Assembly: GCA_028554755.1 (NCBI GenBank)
Contig: JAPTOF010000006.1
Coordinates: 6,380,501 to 6,444,500 of the forward strand
DNA length: 64,000 bases
Direction: 5' to 3'
DNA from: Cordia subcordata
Taxonomy: Eukaryota; Streptophyta; Magnoliopsida; Boraginales; Cordiaceae
A program made the translations under genes and the position numbers. This document shows, piece after piece, positions 38,110 through 47,155 of this stretch (its first letter is position 1; the number at the start of each line of letters is the position of its first letter). The notes below the pieces were generated by a model. The model worked only from the letters and a program-made list of their open reading frames with translations, did no database searches and was not told the origin of the DNA.

Positions 38110-40225
38110 ATGGCTTATAGACCGGCTCCTAGCGATAGTTCAGTGTTATGCTATTATTATGACCACCGGATGAATTATTTGTCGTCACCCCATCAGTTAG
38201 AGAAACACAAGATTTATAGGAGTGATAGAGAGTTATTCCTATGGACGGAGCATCCTACTATGCAGACGGCTTTATTGAGAGCTGGATTTTTTGGATGTTA
38301 TGGGGCGCGCTTCCATCAGGTTGACAATCCTCTTATTACTGCCTTGATTGAGAGGTGGCGACCAGAGACGCATACATTTCATTTGCCTGTAGGCGAGGCC
38401 ACGATCACACTCCAGGATGTCGCTGTATATTGGGGATTACCGATTGTTGGCCAGGTTGTCCCGGTGCTCGACGATACTAGTTGAACTCCGGAAGAGTGGC
38501 GGACACGTATTCATCAGTATATGGGGGTATATGTATCTTTGGACAAAATTAGTGAAAATTCGATTAACATACCCCATCCGAGGGAATTGTACGTAGCCTA
38601 AGGCACTCTAGAGAATCCTGAGGTGGAGAAAGCGGAACGGCGGGCCTGTTTGTGGATTTTTTTGTTATTTGGCACCCATATGTTCACTAATACGACAGGA
38701 AATAAATTATCGTTACATTGGTTAGACTTTTTGATTGACTTTGATCATATCACTGAATATAATTGGGGGCAGCATGCCTAGCGCATCTGTATAGATGGCT
38801 TTGTAAGGCTTGTTGCCCTGATTGTAGAGGCATGTGCGGGGCCGTCATGATTATTCAGGTAGCACACTTAATCATCTCATTGTTGTTAATGATATTTGAA
38901 GACGTATTATTGCTTATAATATAATTGTCTCGTACAATACAGTTTTTTGCTTGGGATAAACTCACGGCTTTTAGGCCAACACTGTGTGAGCAGACGGATA
39001 GGCACCATCAGAGGGATAGGCACGCTGTTCACCCTGATTTCCCGTTGCCAGGCCCATCACGCGGCTACATGTTCTTTGCGAGGAAGGATCTGAAGTGGGT
39101 TACGGGCCGGGCTGGTTTGAACGAGGCGCGGGACATGATTAGCCGTTTGCAGCCCGGCGAGGTTTGAAAAAATTTACATCTCACATTTATTACTCTCCCT
39201 TGTTAATTTACGTTGTATGTTTTATAAACTAATATACCGTGATCCCCGGTAATCCATTAGTGTGGCAGAAGCACCGGGACGGGAAAGAGAAGATTACAGC
39301 TGAACAATATAATTCGGCAGTCGACATGTGGATCAATTGGGAAAACACTGTTGTGGCTACAGAGTTAGAGGACTTTCCCGATCCTGGAGCTTTGAGGGCG
39401 TATATGAGATGGTACCGAGGGATAACCATACTACATACTGGACACCCTCGGACTAGTCATACAGACGACGGTTATGTTGCGTCGGCCCACGATGAGAACA
39501 GTCTGGTTAGTGCAATATGAATGTTTTCCCATAAATTCGAATTTAGTATGCATTGATGCAATACCTATTGACAGTGCCCGTAACTTTTTCTTTCGCCGGT
39601 ATATGCTCAGCATGTGGTTAACCACAGTGGGAGTATTATACGGCAGTACGAGACGGGAGACTTACGAGTAGATGCGGCTACTCTTGATTTTATGGTGAGT
39701 CATCTGCAGGTCCTGCATATCAGAGGCCAGGCCGTATTTCAGCAGACCCAGCATGAGCACCCGTTGGACGATACGACAGCCATGTATGACGTCCAACGTC
39801 CGCAACCGCCTCCACAAACGTTACATTGGTCGAGACAGCGGGGCCGTTATCATCATCCCACTCAGGAGCCAAGCACTTCGTACACACCGCCGCAGTCTGG
39901 TAGGTTTAGCTAGTTCGAGTATGGCGGTCCGTGGGTCGATCCCAGCACTTCATACATGCCGCCACACCATGGTAGGTTTAGCCAGTTTGAGTATGACAGT
40001 CCGTCACATCAGGAGCCCAGCACCTCGAACACGCCACCGCAAGGGCCGTTATCTACCAGTGATTATCTTATAGATGATCAGACTGCTGAGCTGGTGCTCG
40101 AGGAGGACCATCTATTGCGTCGTACTCATAGACGCACACAGTCACCGCATCTACCGCCACGCGTTTTACCCGACCGGACCAGCAGGGGTCGGAGGCCTAA
40201 TTATTACACGCTTTCTCAGTATTGA
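38110..40225 (+). pseudogene. Plant mobile domain (PMD, MAIN-like) protein gene of the MULE, decayed
   Basis: PMD proteins occur in plant transposons and, as domesticated relatives (MAIN, MAIL1), in gene silencing and genome stability. The ATG at 38110 follows the acceptor at 38104. Recognisable PMD blocks are [53 protein letters not shown] and FAWDKLTAFRP, with later exons near 38930-39165, 39239-39505 and 39608-40225. The C-terminus is proline/serine-rich, with a PSTSYTPP ... GRFS.FEY unit repeated about three times. In-frame stops: 38482-38484, 38599-38601, 38779-38781, 38848-38850 and one near 39911. By family context or the internal repeat, most can be explained as CAA/CAG or TGG turned into a stop by a single transition. 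No product is expected from this copy. Confidence 0.85.
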
Positions 40226-40461
40226 TGTAGTTGAATAAACATTTTACATTTCAAACTTATTTTAGTAATTCTATGTAATTGAACTTGCATTTTTCATTAT
40301 TTTTTCGTACTTATTATCATGTCTCGATATAAATTGTGTTGATGTTGACAATATTTTGAGATGGGAAAATTTGACAATATTTTTTATTGAAAACATTACA
40401 CACCATAGTGGAAAAGACCAATTAGCTTCACATGCTACAACTTCATGATAACCATTCGAAG
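40226..40461. terminator. Convergent 3' region between the PMD and transposase genes
   Basis: About 236 bp of AT-rich DNA separate the two stop codons, so both transcripts must end or overlap here. This resembles the mudrA/mudrB convergence of maize MuDR. No specific polyadenylation signal was assigned. Confidence 0.45.
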
Positions 40462-41499
40462 CTATGTATTTATTCTTAGGGGGCAATTTGGTGCAATATG
40501 CCCAGGGTTACGGCAATAACCACACTTTCTTCTGCCTACTTGGTCGGAATTGTCCATCTCGTTTGGTATACGCCGAGCTCTTTCCCGCCCACGTCTTCTG
40601 TTGCGCACTCGTAAAGCATTCGGGAGTAACGTCCAACTAGGTCTTGGAGGCCAGTAAAATTCATGTCCAAGGGGTTGAAATGTCATATTATATGTTGCCT
40701 CGAATGACTCTACCGTATAATGAAGATCAACCATGGTTGAAGGGTTTCTACCCCTATAACGGGCAACATATTGGGCATGAGAGCATGGCATATGATAGGC
40801 TGTCCACTTACCACATGTACATGTTCGTCCCACCCAATCTACCTCTTGTTCGTTGGGAACATCATTCCATCGTTCTGGCATTCGACCAACCTGGTACCAC
40901 TCATCTAGTCTGAATGCATGCAATCGCATCCGGTGTGAAGACGTCTCCCACTTTTCATATTTTTCTCTCGCTCGATCCGTCAAAATACGACCATCTCTAT
41001 GCATGTGTATCGCGTTTGCCAACCTATCCTGGAAATATCCCTTTAGCTTTAAAAAAATGTTATTTACTAGTACTGTAATGGGTAATCCCCTGGCTCCGAC
41101 AATCACACCATTGAAGCATTCAACATTATTTGTTGTCAGCACTCCCCATCTATAACCCCTATCGTGGCTCAATGTCCATGAATCTAGACCGAGGTCGGCT
41201 AACATCTGGTGCACCTGTGTATAAATGCCAGTGGGTCGTGGGTCAATATTACGAATAATGTCCATGGCGACGATGTGCTTCCGTTTCTGGCTTTCTTTTC
41301 CAGCTATCCAACACATGTCTTTTGCGAATTGGTTGTGCCATCTTTTTATCACATTGCTTTTTAGATGTATCAAGCAAATGCGATGCTTCACTTGAAGTCG
41401 GCCGTCGGATGTTATTGTATTGATGGCTGCCGCGATTCCTGCATGCCGATCAGACAGAATGCAAATTGTTGACATGTCGTTTAAAAAACACTGACTTAC

Positions 41500-41587
41500 C
41501 TTCTCCAGAAACCACCTCCAACTATTTGTGCTCTCGCCATTGACTTCTCCAGGAACCGCCTCCAACTATTTGTGCTCTCGCCATCGA
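41500..41587. repeat. 44-bp tandem duplication in the transposase gene
   Basis: CTTCTCCAG(A/G)AACC(A/G)CCTC ... CTCTCGCCAT(T/C)GA occurs at 41500-41543 and 41544-41587 with three differences. It repeats the codons for GESTNSWRRFLEK, and its length is not a multiple of three. Confidence 0.95.
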
Positions 41588-42343
41588 CAACGGCAAATGT
41601 CAACGGTAATACATGGTCATTGGCATCTGTCACTAAGGCGACGAGCAGGTGGCCCTTGTACTTCCCATGCAGATGTGTTCCGTCCAACGAGAGTACAGGT
41701 CGACAGTGCCTCCATGCCATGATGCACGGACCAAAAGCCCAAAAAACATAGTGGAAAATTTTTTTTGTTTCAGTTGAACCCTGGGCGAACTTGTAGTGGA
41801 CAACGGTTCCCGGATTCTTTGCAATTACGGCGGCAAAAAAGCGCGGCAGCATATTGTATGACATGTCCCAGTTTCCAAAAACTAGTTGGATTGCCTTATT
41901 CTTACCACACCAAGCTTTCCCGTATGTTATATCAACATTTAAAGTCTTCTTTACGTGGGCTTGGACAAGACGTACCTCGAAATCAAGCTTCTCTGCAACA
42001 AAATGCCTAACTATGTAGCTGACCAGACCAGATGTTAGATTTCTATGATTTGGCCTGCATTTATCTCCCATGCAAATATGCATGCTTTGGTACCTCGTAA
42101 TCTCGAACATCTTGTGTGTGCATTTTTTACTGCATGAACCTTCCACTTGCATGGTGTCCTAGGATTGCTTGATTCGTAGCAACGTATGTCCCACAAGGAC
42201 TTATTCGACTTCACTACCCTATATTCTCGTTTATGTTTGATCACGCAAGCTAGCGCTTTTTTACTAAAAATAAAAAACGTACTATACTAATGTGGGTGGT
42301 CCCGCTTTGAGGTAGTCTGGGATTTTTTTTCTTTTTTTTCTCA

Positions 42344-42462
42344 AGCCCCTCCTCGGGCGGATTCCTCCTTTTGCTCCTCAGCCTATGGGGTATTAGCAAC
42401 CGTTTCCAGCTGTTGTTCCCCTCCTAAGGGCAGGTTCTTACTCGTTACTCACCCGTCAGCCA
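42344..42462 (-). other. Plastid 16S rDNA fragment (nuclear plastid DNA) inside the MULE
   Basis: Read on the minus strand, this stretch carries hallmark 16S blocks in order: GACGGGTGAGTAAC, AAGAACCTGCCC, AGGGGAACAACAGCTGGAAA, GCTGAGGAGCAAAAGGAG and GAATCCGCCCGAGGAGGGGC, as in chloroplast rrn16. Compared with the remembered plastid sequence, several differences are G-to-A or C-to-T. It lies in the gap between the two halves of the transposase, which is bounded by a possible donor near 42615 and an acceptor-like TTTTTATTTTTAG near 42260. The neighbouring 42464-42600 may also be foreign, but I could not identify it. Confidence 0.85.
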
Positions 42463-43674
42463 CAGTAAAAAAAAAGATAAAGAGGAAGGACATGTTTGGC
42501 AGATAGGATGCCTTATTTGGCACTTGTTGCCAATCAACGTAGGATCGTAGAACAGCCGATTCCATAGGCTTGATGAATGCTATCTTGCTTGTTGGACAGC
42601 CCGTATAAGATCAACCTTTTTTTGGGAACACCATGTGTTTGGCCAACTCTATCCGTCTCTCGTCCCACATTGGTCTCTCCATTGGAGGCTCATTTGAAGT
42701 GATGTAATACTCTGTCCTAGCTGTGTGGAAAGCTACTGGTTCTTCCTCCTCTAGATCTGGCTCCAGCTCTTCGCCATTGCCTGGCCCCACATCAACCTCT
42801 TCGTTTTCATAGATTAAACTTTTTACTGACACAGTATCTTTCTCCTCGTTTAACTGGATGTCCTCATCTACTTCTTTCGGTTCAGATAAAATAGAATCTA
42901 ATCCGACCTCGAACATCTCCCGAATGTCACTAGCTTAAGAGGGTCCTCCAACTTCAAATGTGGGGCATGGCGGTGGAGAAAGGGAAAATATGGCAAACCC
43001 TGTCGTTATGGTTGGAATGTTGACTTCCGCATTGACATAATAAGGTGGTTCCACATTCAAATCTGGCAAATCACCAACAACTTCTTGTAGTGTTGCTTTT
43101 TCATTTGAAGGCTGTGGATTGTGCACGACATCACTTTGCACGTCTATGACAACGTGCGCACATCTCCTATTCATATCCATGCAAGCTGTTTTGTACATGT
43201 CTTGTACATCTGCGTCATCCTTAATGCCACTGGGGTAATAATATATTTGTTGTAGGTTTGTGTCCCATTTGGGATCACGATAACACAACTCAACTCTATC
43301 GATAGTAGGCCGCAATTGGAGCTTCGTGAATATACGAGATACAAACTGATAGTATGTCGTTCCGGGAAGAATTTTTATTTTACGTGGTAAGTTTAGACCT
43401 ACATAGTCGAGCCAATGATCTGTTTCAATTTTGTTGCCACCGTAATATAAATATACATTAACTGCATCAACATTTGCATTCATCTTTTTGGGTGAAAGAA
43501 AATGTATAACGTGACTTAGATGTGAATGAGTTGCAGAAGGGAGGGAAGTGGAGTGGTTAGTGGTATAGCAACAAATCCAAATTTTGAAAATGCTACATAA
43601 TGTGACTTATCGTGTGAACGTTTGTAGGGTTAGTAATTTTGGAACGAGATGATGAAAGGAGAAGTGGGGTGTGC

Positions 43675-43683
43675 ATTATATAG
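43675..43683 (-). promoter_or_regulatory. TATA-like box of the MULE transposase gene
   Basis: Minus-strand CTATATAAT about 190 bp before the ATG at 43483, followed by a CT-rich leader. It mirrors the left-end promoter. Confidence 0.55.
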
Positions 43684-43689
43684 TAACAA

Positions 43690-44290
43690 ATTCAAACTTA
43701 GAAATTCGGATTTTAAATTTCAAATGTCAGATTCCATGCCACGCCGTCAAATCGTTGCCCTAGGTGAAATAAAGGTGGCACCCTAATTCGAATGTTAAAA
43801 GTTCGAAATATCCATCTCGAACTTTTGAGTTTCGACTTATAACCTAACTTGAATTTTAAAAACTCAAAACAACAAAATCGCATGTCAGAAGTTCGAAAGT
43901 GCGAAAAATTCAAATTTCGAAAGTTCGAATTTTTCAAAACTTCGAACTTCAAAAGTTCGAAAAAGGATATCTCTGACAAAAATTTTATTCTCTGCTCTGC
44001 TCTGCCCTCGATCACGTCGGAATCTCGTAAACTCGAACTTCTAAAGTTTGAAACACGATATTATTGTCTACCTTCTGATATTATTCTCTGCCCTCCGTCA
44101 CATCGTCGCAAAATTGTCACAGAAGGAATCTTACAAACCCTAATGGAACTGCAGCACCCTATTTTCGAACTTCATAAGTTTGAAGTTGTTACTGTTGATA
44201 ATTTCGAACTTTTGAAGTTCGATATTGAAGTTCCATTATTCGAAAATATTTTTGAACTTTCGAAGTCCGATATCGAGTTTTCATCATTCG
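43690..44290. repeat. Right subterminal array of 9-bp inverted motifs
   Basis: Same GAAGTTCGA/TCGAACTTC motifs as the left end, including palindromes at 43941-43961 and 44203-44222. The open frame across 43849-44367 is produced by these motifs and is not a gene. Confidence 0.82.
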
Positions 44291-44304
44291 TGATCGGCCT
44301 TCTG

Positions 44305-44395
44305 AACTTCAAAAAGTCTACTTTTGCTACTTCTCTTAAAACTGGACTGTTTTTGGAAGTAAATTAAAAACTAAGGTTAAAATTAAAAATAACCC
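44305..44395 (-). repeat. MULE terminal inverted repeat, right
   Basis: Read on the minus strand it begins GGGTTATTTTTAATTTTAAC and continues with CCAGTTTTAAGAGAAGTAGC and AAAAGTAGACTTTT, colinear with the left repeat. Confidence 0.88.
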
Positions 44396-44405
44396 GAGAA
44401 ACTGC
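44396..44405 (+). repeat. Target site duplication of the MULE, right copy
   Basis: GAGAAACTGC, 10/10 identical to 36245-36254. The P450 exon resumes directly after it (AGCAAAGGGACTATTT...) and ends at the donor after 44431. Confidence 0.95.
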
Positions 44406-44872
44406 AGCAAAGGGACTATTTAAATCTTAAGGTGCGTGGTTCAACCATGTGTTTTTCAAAGCATTTTGGGAACTCAGACAAATAAATTTTGGCATTGTAA
44501 CTGAAAAAGTTTGCAGGATGCAAGTCTCTTGTGTTTTCTAGTTGATACAAGGGGCACAGATGTTGATGATCGTCAGGTGAAGTATCTGCATCCTTCCATT
44601 CTTTTCTTCCCCAAACCCTCTGGTCATGTGTTTTGCCTCCTAAACTTTTCTTTTAGTAAGTGGAAGAGAACCAAAATCACATCACTGCATCTAATCATAT
44701 GCAAATGGCATGGCTTCTTGCTGTCCCCTTAATTGCTCTAAACTCTTTTAGTGGGCTAGTCTATCTCTATCTGAATATTTTATTTTCTCTCTTTGTGACA
44801 CTTCTTTATATTAGCAGTTTCACATGCTTTCATTCTGTTGACAGTTGAGAGATGACTTGATGATAATGCTTA

Positions 44873-45042
44873 TTGCTGGTCATGAAACAACAGCAGCTGT
44901 CCTTACTTGGGCTGTTTTCCTCCTTGCACAAGTAATGTCTATAATCATAAATTGTTTTTGCTGGTCATGAAACAACAGCAGCTGTCCTTACTTGGGCTGC
45001 TTTCCTCCTTGCACAAGTAACGTCTATAATCATAAATTGTTT
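44873..45042 (+). repeat. 85-bp tandem duplication across the P450 I-helix exon end
   Basis: Copies at 44873-44957 and 44958-45042 differ at about two positions. Each contains the codons for [20 protein letters not shown], the exon's splice donor and about 25 bp of intron. The second copy has no acceptor of its own, and using its donor would shift the frame. Confidence 0.95.
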
Positions 45043-46950
45043 TACTTTTCCCTAATGGTGTTAAGTATTATATTGTTTCCACATGCTATTTAATGGTCAA
45101 TGAGAACTAGTTGTATTATATTATGCAGCATCCATCCAAAATGAAGGGAGCACAAGCAGAGATTGACTTGGTGCTTGATCAGGGGAAACCAACATTTGAT
45201 TCACTTAAAAAGCTGGAGTATGTTAATTAACCTCTTTGAACTTTTACTATTGCCGATCAGTTACGGGCTTACAGCATACTGTTAAAGCAAAATATCAAAA
45301 TCTCAACTTGGAAGAGGAAGAAAGTCACATGTAACAAAGAAATGACCGCAGAAAATTACCTTTTGCCCTACAAACTTCTGGATATCAGGAACTTCAGCTT
45401 TCTATTCTCTCTGATACTGCAATTGTCACGCCCCTAAAACTTAAAGCTCGAGACGTGACACGCCATGGACCAAGAGGAGTGAACCTTTCGAACCACAAGG
45501 CTACTAAAACCTCAATAAACAAACAGAGCACTAAATACCATAAATTATTGAAACAAAAACTATGAGCTCCAACATGTAGCAAGAAAACTCCAAATAACTA
45601 TTACAAGTTTTTGCCATACTGGCACATCTAACATAGACCAAAATATAAAATCGGTATGTTATCACTATGATCTAATTCTCAAAATACTCTTAAAGATAAG
45701 GTCATCCCTCATCGCTAGCTTACATCCCCTTACTTGTGATCATCTGTAAGAACATAAATATATAAGGGTGAGCGAATTAAATGCTCAGTAAGTAAGGGTC
45801 TTTTCCGCAAGATAGAACAAATGTGAATATCAGAATAATAGGGAAGTTGAAACAAGGAAAACACGTTCCCGGGAGGACATTAAGAAAATATGGGAGCGCA
45901 TAGATTAAAAATTCATGTTAATCATAACAAGAATTAACTCGTAAAAGAAAGTATATAAAATATGATGTGACATGTGTTGTGACTATGTTATAGCATTTTA
46001 ATCATAATACAATTATGGCGAGGGTACAAAGCCCTCAAATCTCAATCAAGGATCAATCATGATCATATCAAAAGATGGGTATAAGGCCCCCACAGGCACA
46101 CATATGATAGGGGAGTATACCCTAACAAGCTTAAGCAAACATAAAATGGGATCCCAAAATTTCACGAGAAGGCGAGTATTCGCCAATCAAGTCATATCAT
46201 ATCATATCAAGTTGTATCGAACCGTGATAAAATGCTACATCATAGCACAACTTATATTTTTTGATTTATGAAGTAAATCGAGACACAAAGGCATTCAAAC
46301 ATATGAGACAACAACCTAGAGAATTAAACCACTCCCAGTGTGATAACTTGGCTAATGGGGTTGTATTGATGTCATAACGAGTATCAAAGGCTTTGAATAA
46401 TGGCCAGATCAAGAAATAAGAATATCAAGGAAAAGGGTAAATTGCCAGAATCCTGTGATTGGAGATTTTCAACTCGAATGAAGTTTGTAGACACTGAAAC
46501 AAGAAAACTTGCAAACAGTAAATATGGAAATCAAGAATAGATCAGAAATCATGCTTATAAAACCCTTATGTCTGCACCCAGGATAGAAGAGTTATTACAA
46601 TATAATATATTTAGAGTAGATCATGCTTTTAAATAAAACCTGATAACTTGGGGTTATGTAAACACTTCTTTACAACATAGTTGTGCATTTTCACGTGAGC
46701 CAAAAATAATAAAATAAAATAAATTTAATTTAATGAATTAAATATAAATCTTTCGTGGGTGGAAATACTATAAGAATATACAAAGCTTTCATAATATCAT
46801 ATGATGTCAACGGTAACAAAGTTTAGAGAACATACACTCTGAGGCTACTTGAGAAAATTGGACTAGATCATATGAAAGCATTGAAAGAAAAGGGGTAGAT
46901 TTCTTCTCGTATGGGAAGCATGAGATGGTAGTAGCCTCTGTTTTTTTTTC

Positions 46951-47066
46951 TAATAATAATAATAATAATAATAATCATCATCATCATCATAATCATAATA
47001 ATAATAACAACAACATCAAGATAACGATAATAATAGTGTTAATAATAACAAAATAAATAAATAAAT
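46951..47066. repeat. Compound trinucleotide microsatellite (AAT/ATC/AAC)
   Basis: A run of AAT units changes into ATC and back into AAT/AAC units, inside the LTR-like insertion. Confidence 0.85.
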
Positions 47067-47096
47067 CTACACCAAACTGCTTCCGCAAGAGAGAAA

Positions 47097-47116
47097 ATAT
47101 ACATACATATATATAC

Positions 47117-47152
<36 letters not shown>
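47097..47152. repeat. (AT)n / (ATAC)n microsatellite
   Basis: ATACATAC and ATATACAT units followed by about 15 AT units, inside the LTR-like insertion. Confidence 0.85.

Positions 47153-47155
<3 letters not shown>

Larger units (their letters stand above)
40462..43483 (-). pseudogene. MURA-type transposase of the MULE, broken
   Basis: DDE transposase gene, minus strand. 43483-42935 is the N-terminal region (MNANVDAVNVYLYYGG ...). After a TAA at 42935-42937 the same frame continues as an acidic stretch to VFPKK near 42615. After a probable intron, ALACVIKHKREYRVVKSN to CKWKVHAVKN is the Mutator DNA-binding region. Then come KAWCGKNKAIQ, the catalytic blocks LSLDGTHLHGKYKG and ILSDRHAGI, NNVECFN (catalytic Glu), a SWIM zinc finger (CTCGKWTAYHMPCSHA) and a CCHC knuckle (CGYCRNPGHIAPNCP) at the C-terminus. 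Breaks: the early stop, a 1-bp frameshift at the T-run near 42123-42128, and a 44-bp tandem duplication at 41500-41587 that shifts the frame. The catalytic and zinc residues are otherwise kept, which suggests fairly recent death. Confidence 0.93.
36255..44395. mobile_element. Full-length Mutator-like element (MULE, 8,141 bp) with transposase and PMD genes
   Basis: It is bounded by long imperfect terminal inverted repeats and a perfect 10-bp target duplication, the length typical of Mutator insertions. It carries a minus-strand MURA-type transposase read inward from the right end and a plus-strand plant mobile domain gene read inward from the left end. Their stop codons lie about 240 bp apart. 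Each end has a TATA-like box inside the subterminal region. Both subterminal regions (about 36330-36740 and 43690-44290) carry many copies of GAAGTTCGA and its complement. Both genes contain stops or frameshifts, so the copy is not autonomous now. It sits in an exon of CYP97B. Confidence 0.93.

Noticed and set aside
43849..44367. Plus-strand open frame of 172 codons at the right end of the MULE
   Set aside because: It is built from GAAGTTCGA/TCGAACTTC repeats (KFE, SNFE-like peptides) and runs into the terminal inverted repeat. It is a repeat artefact.
36255..44395. Reading the MULE genes as intact host genes
   Set aside because: They lie inside terminal inverted repeats with a 10-bp target duplication, have several in-frame stops or frameshifts, and match transposon domains.
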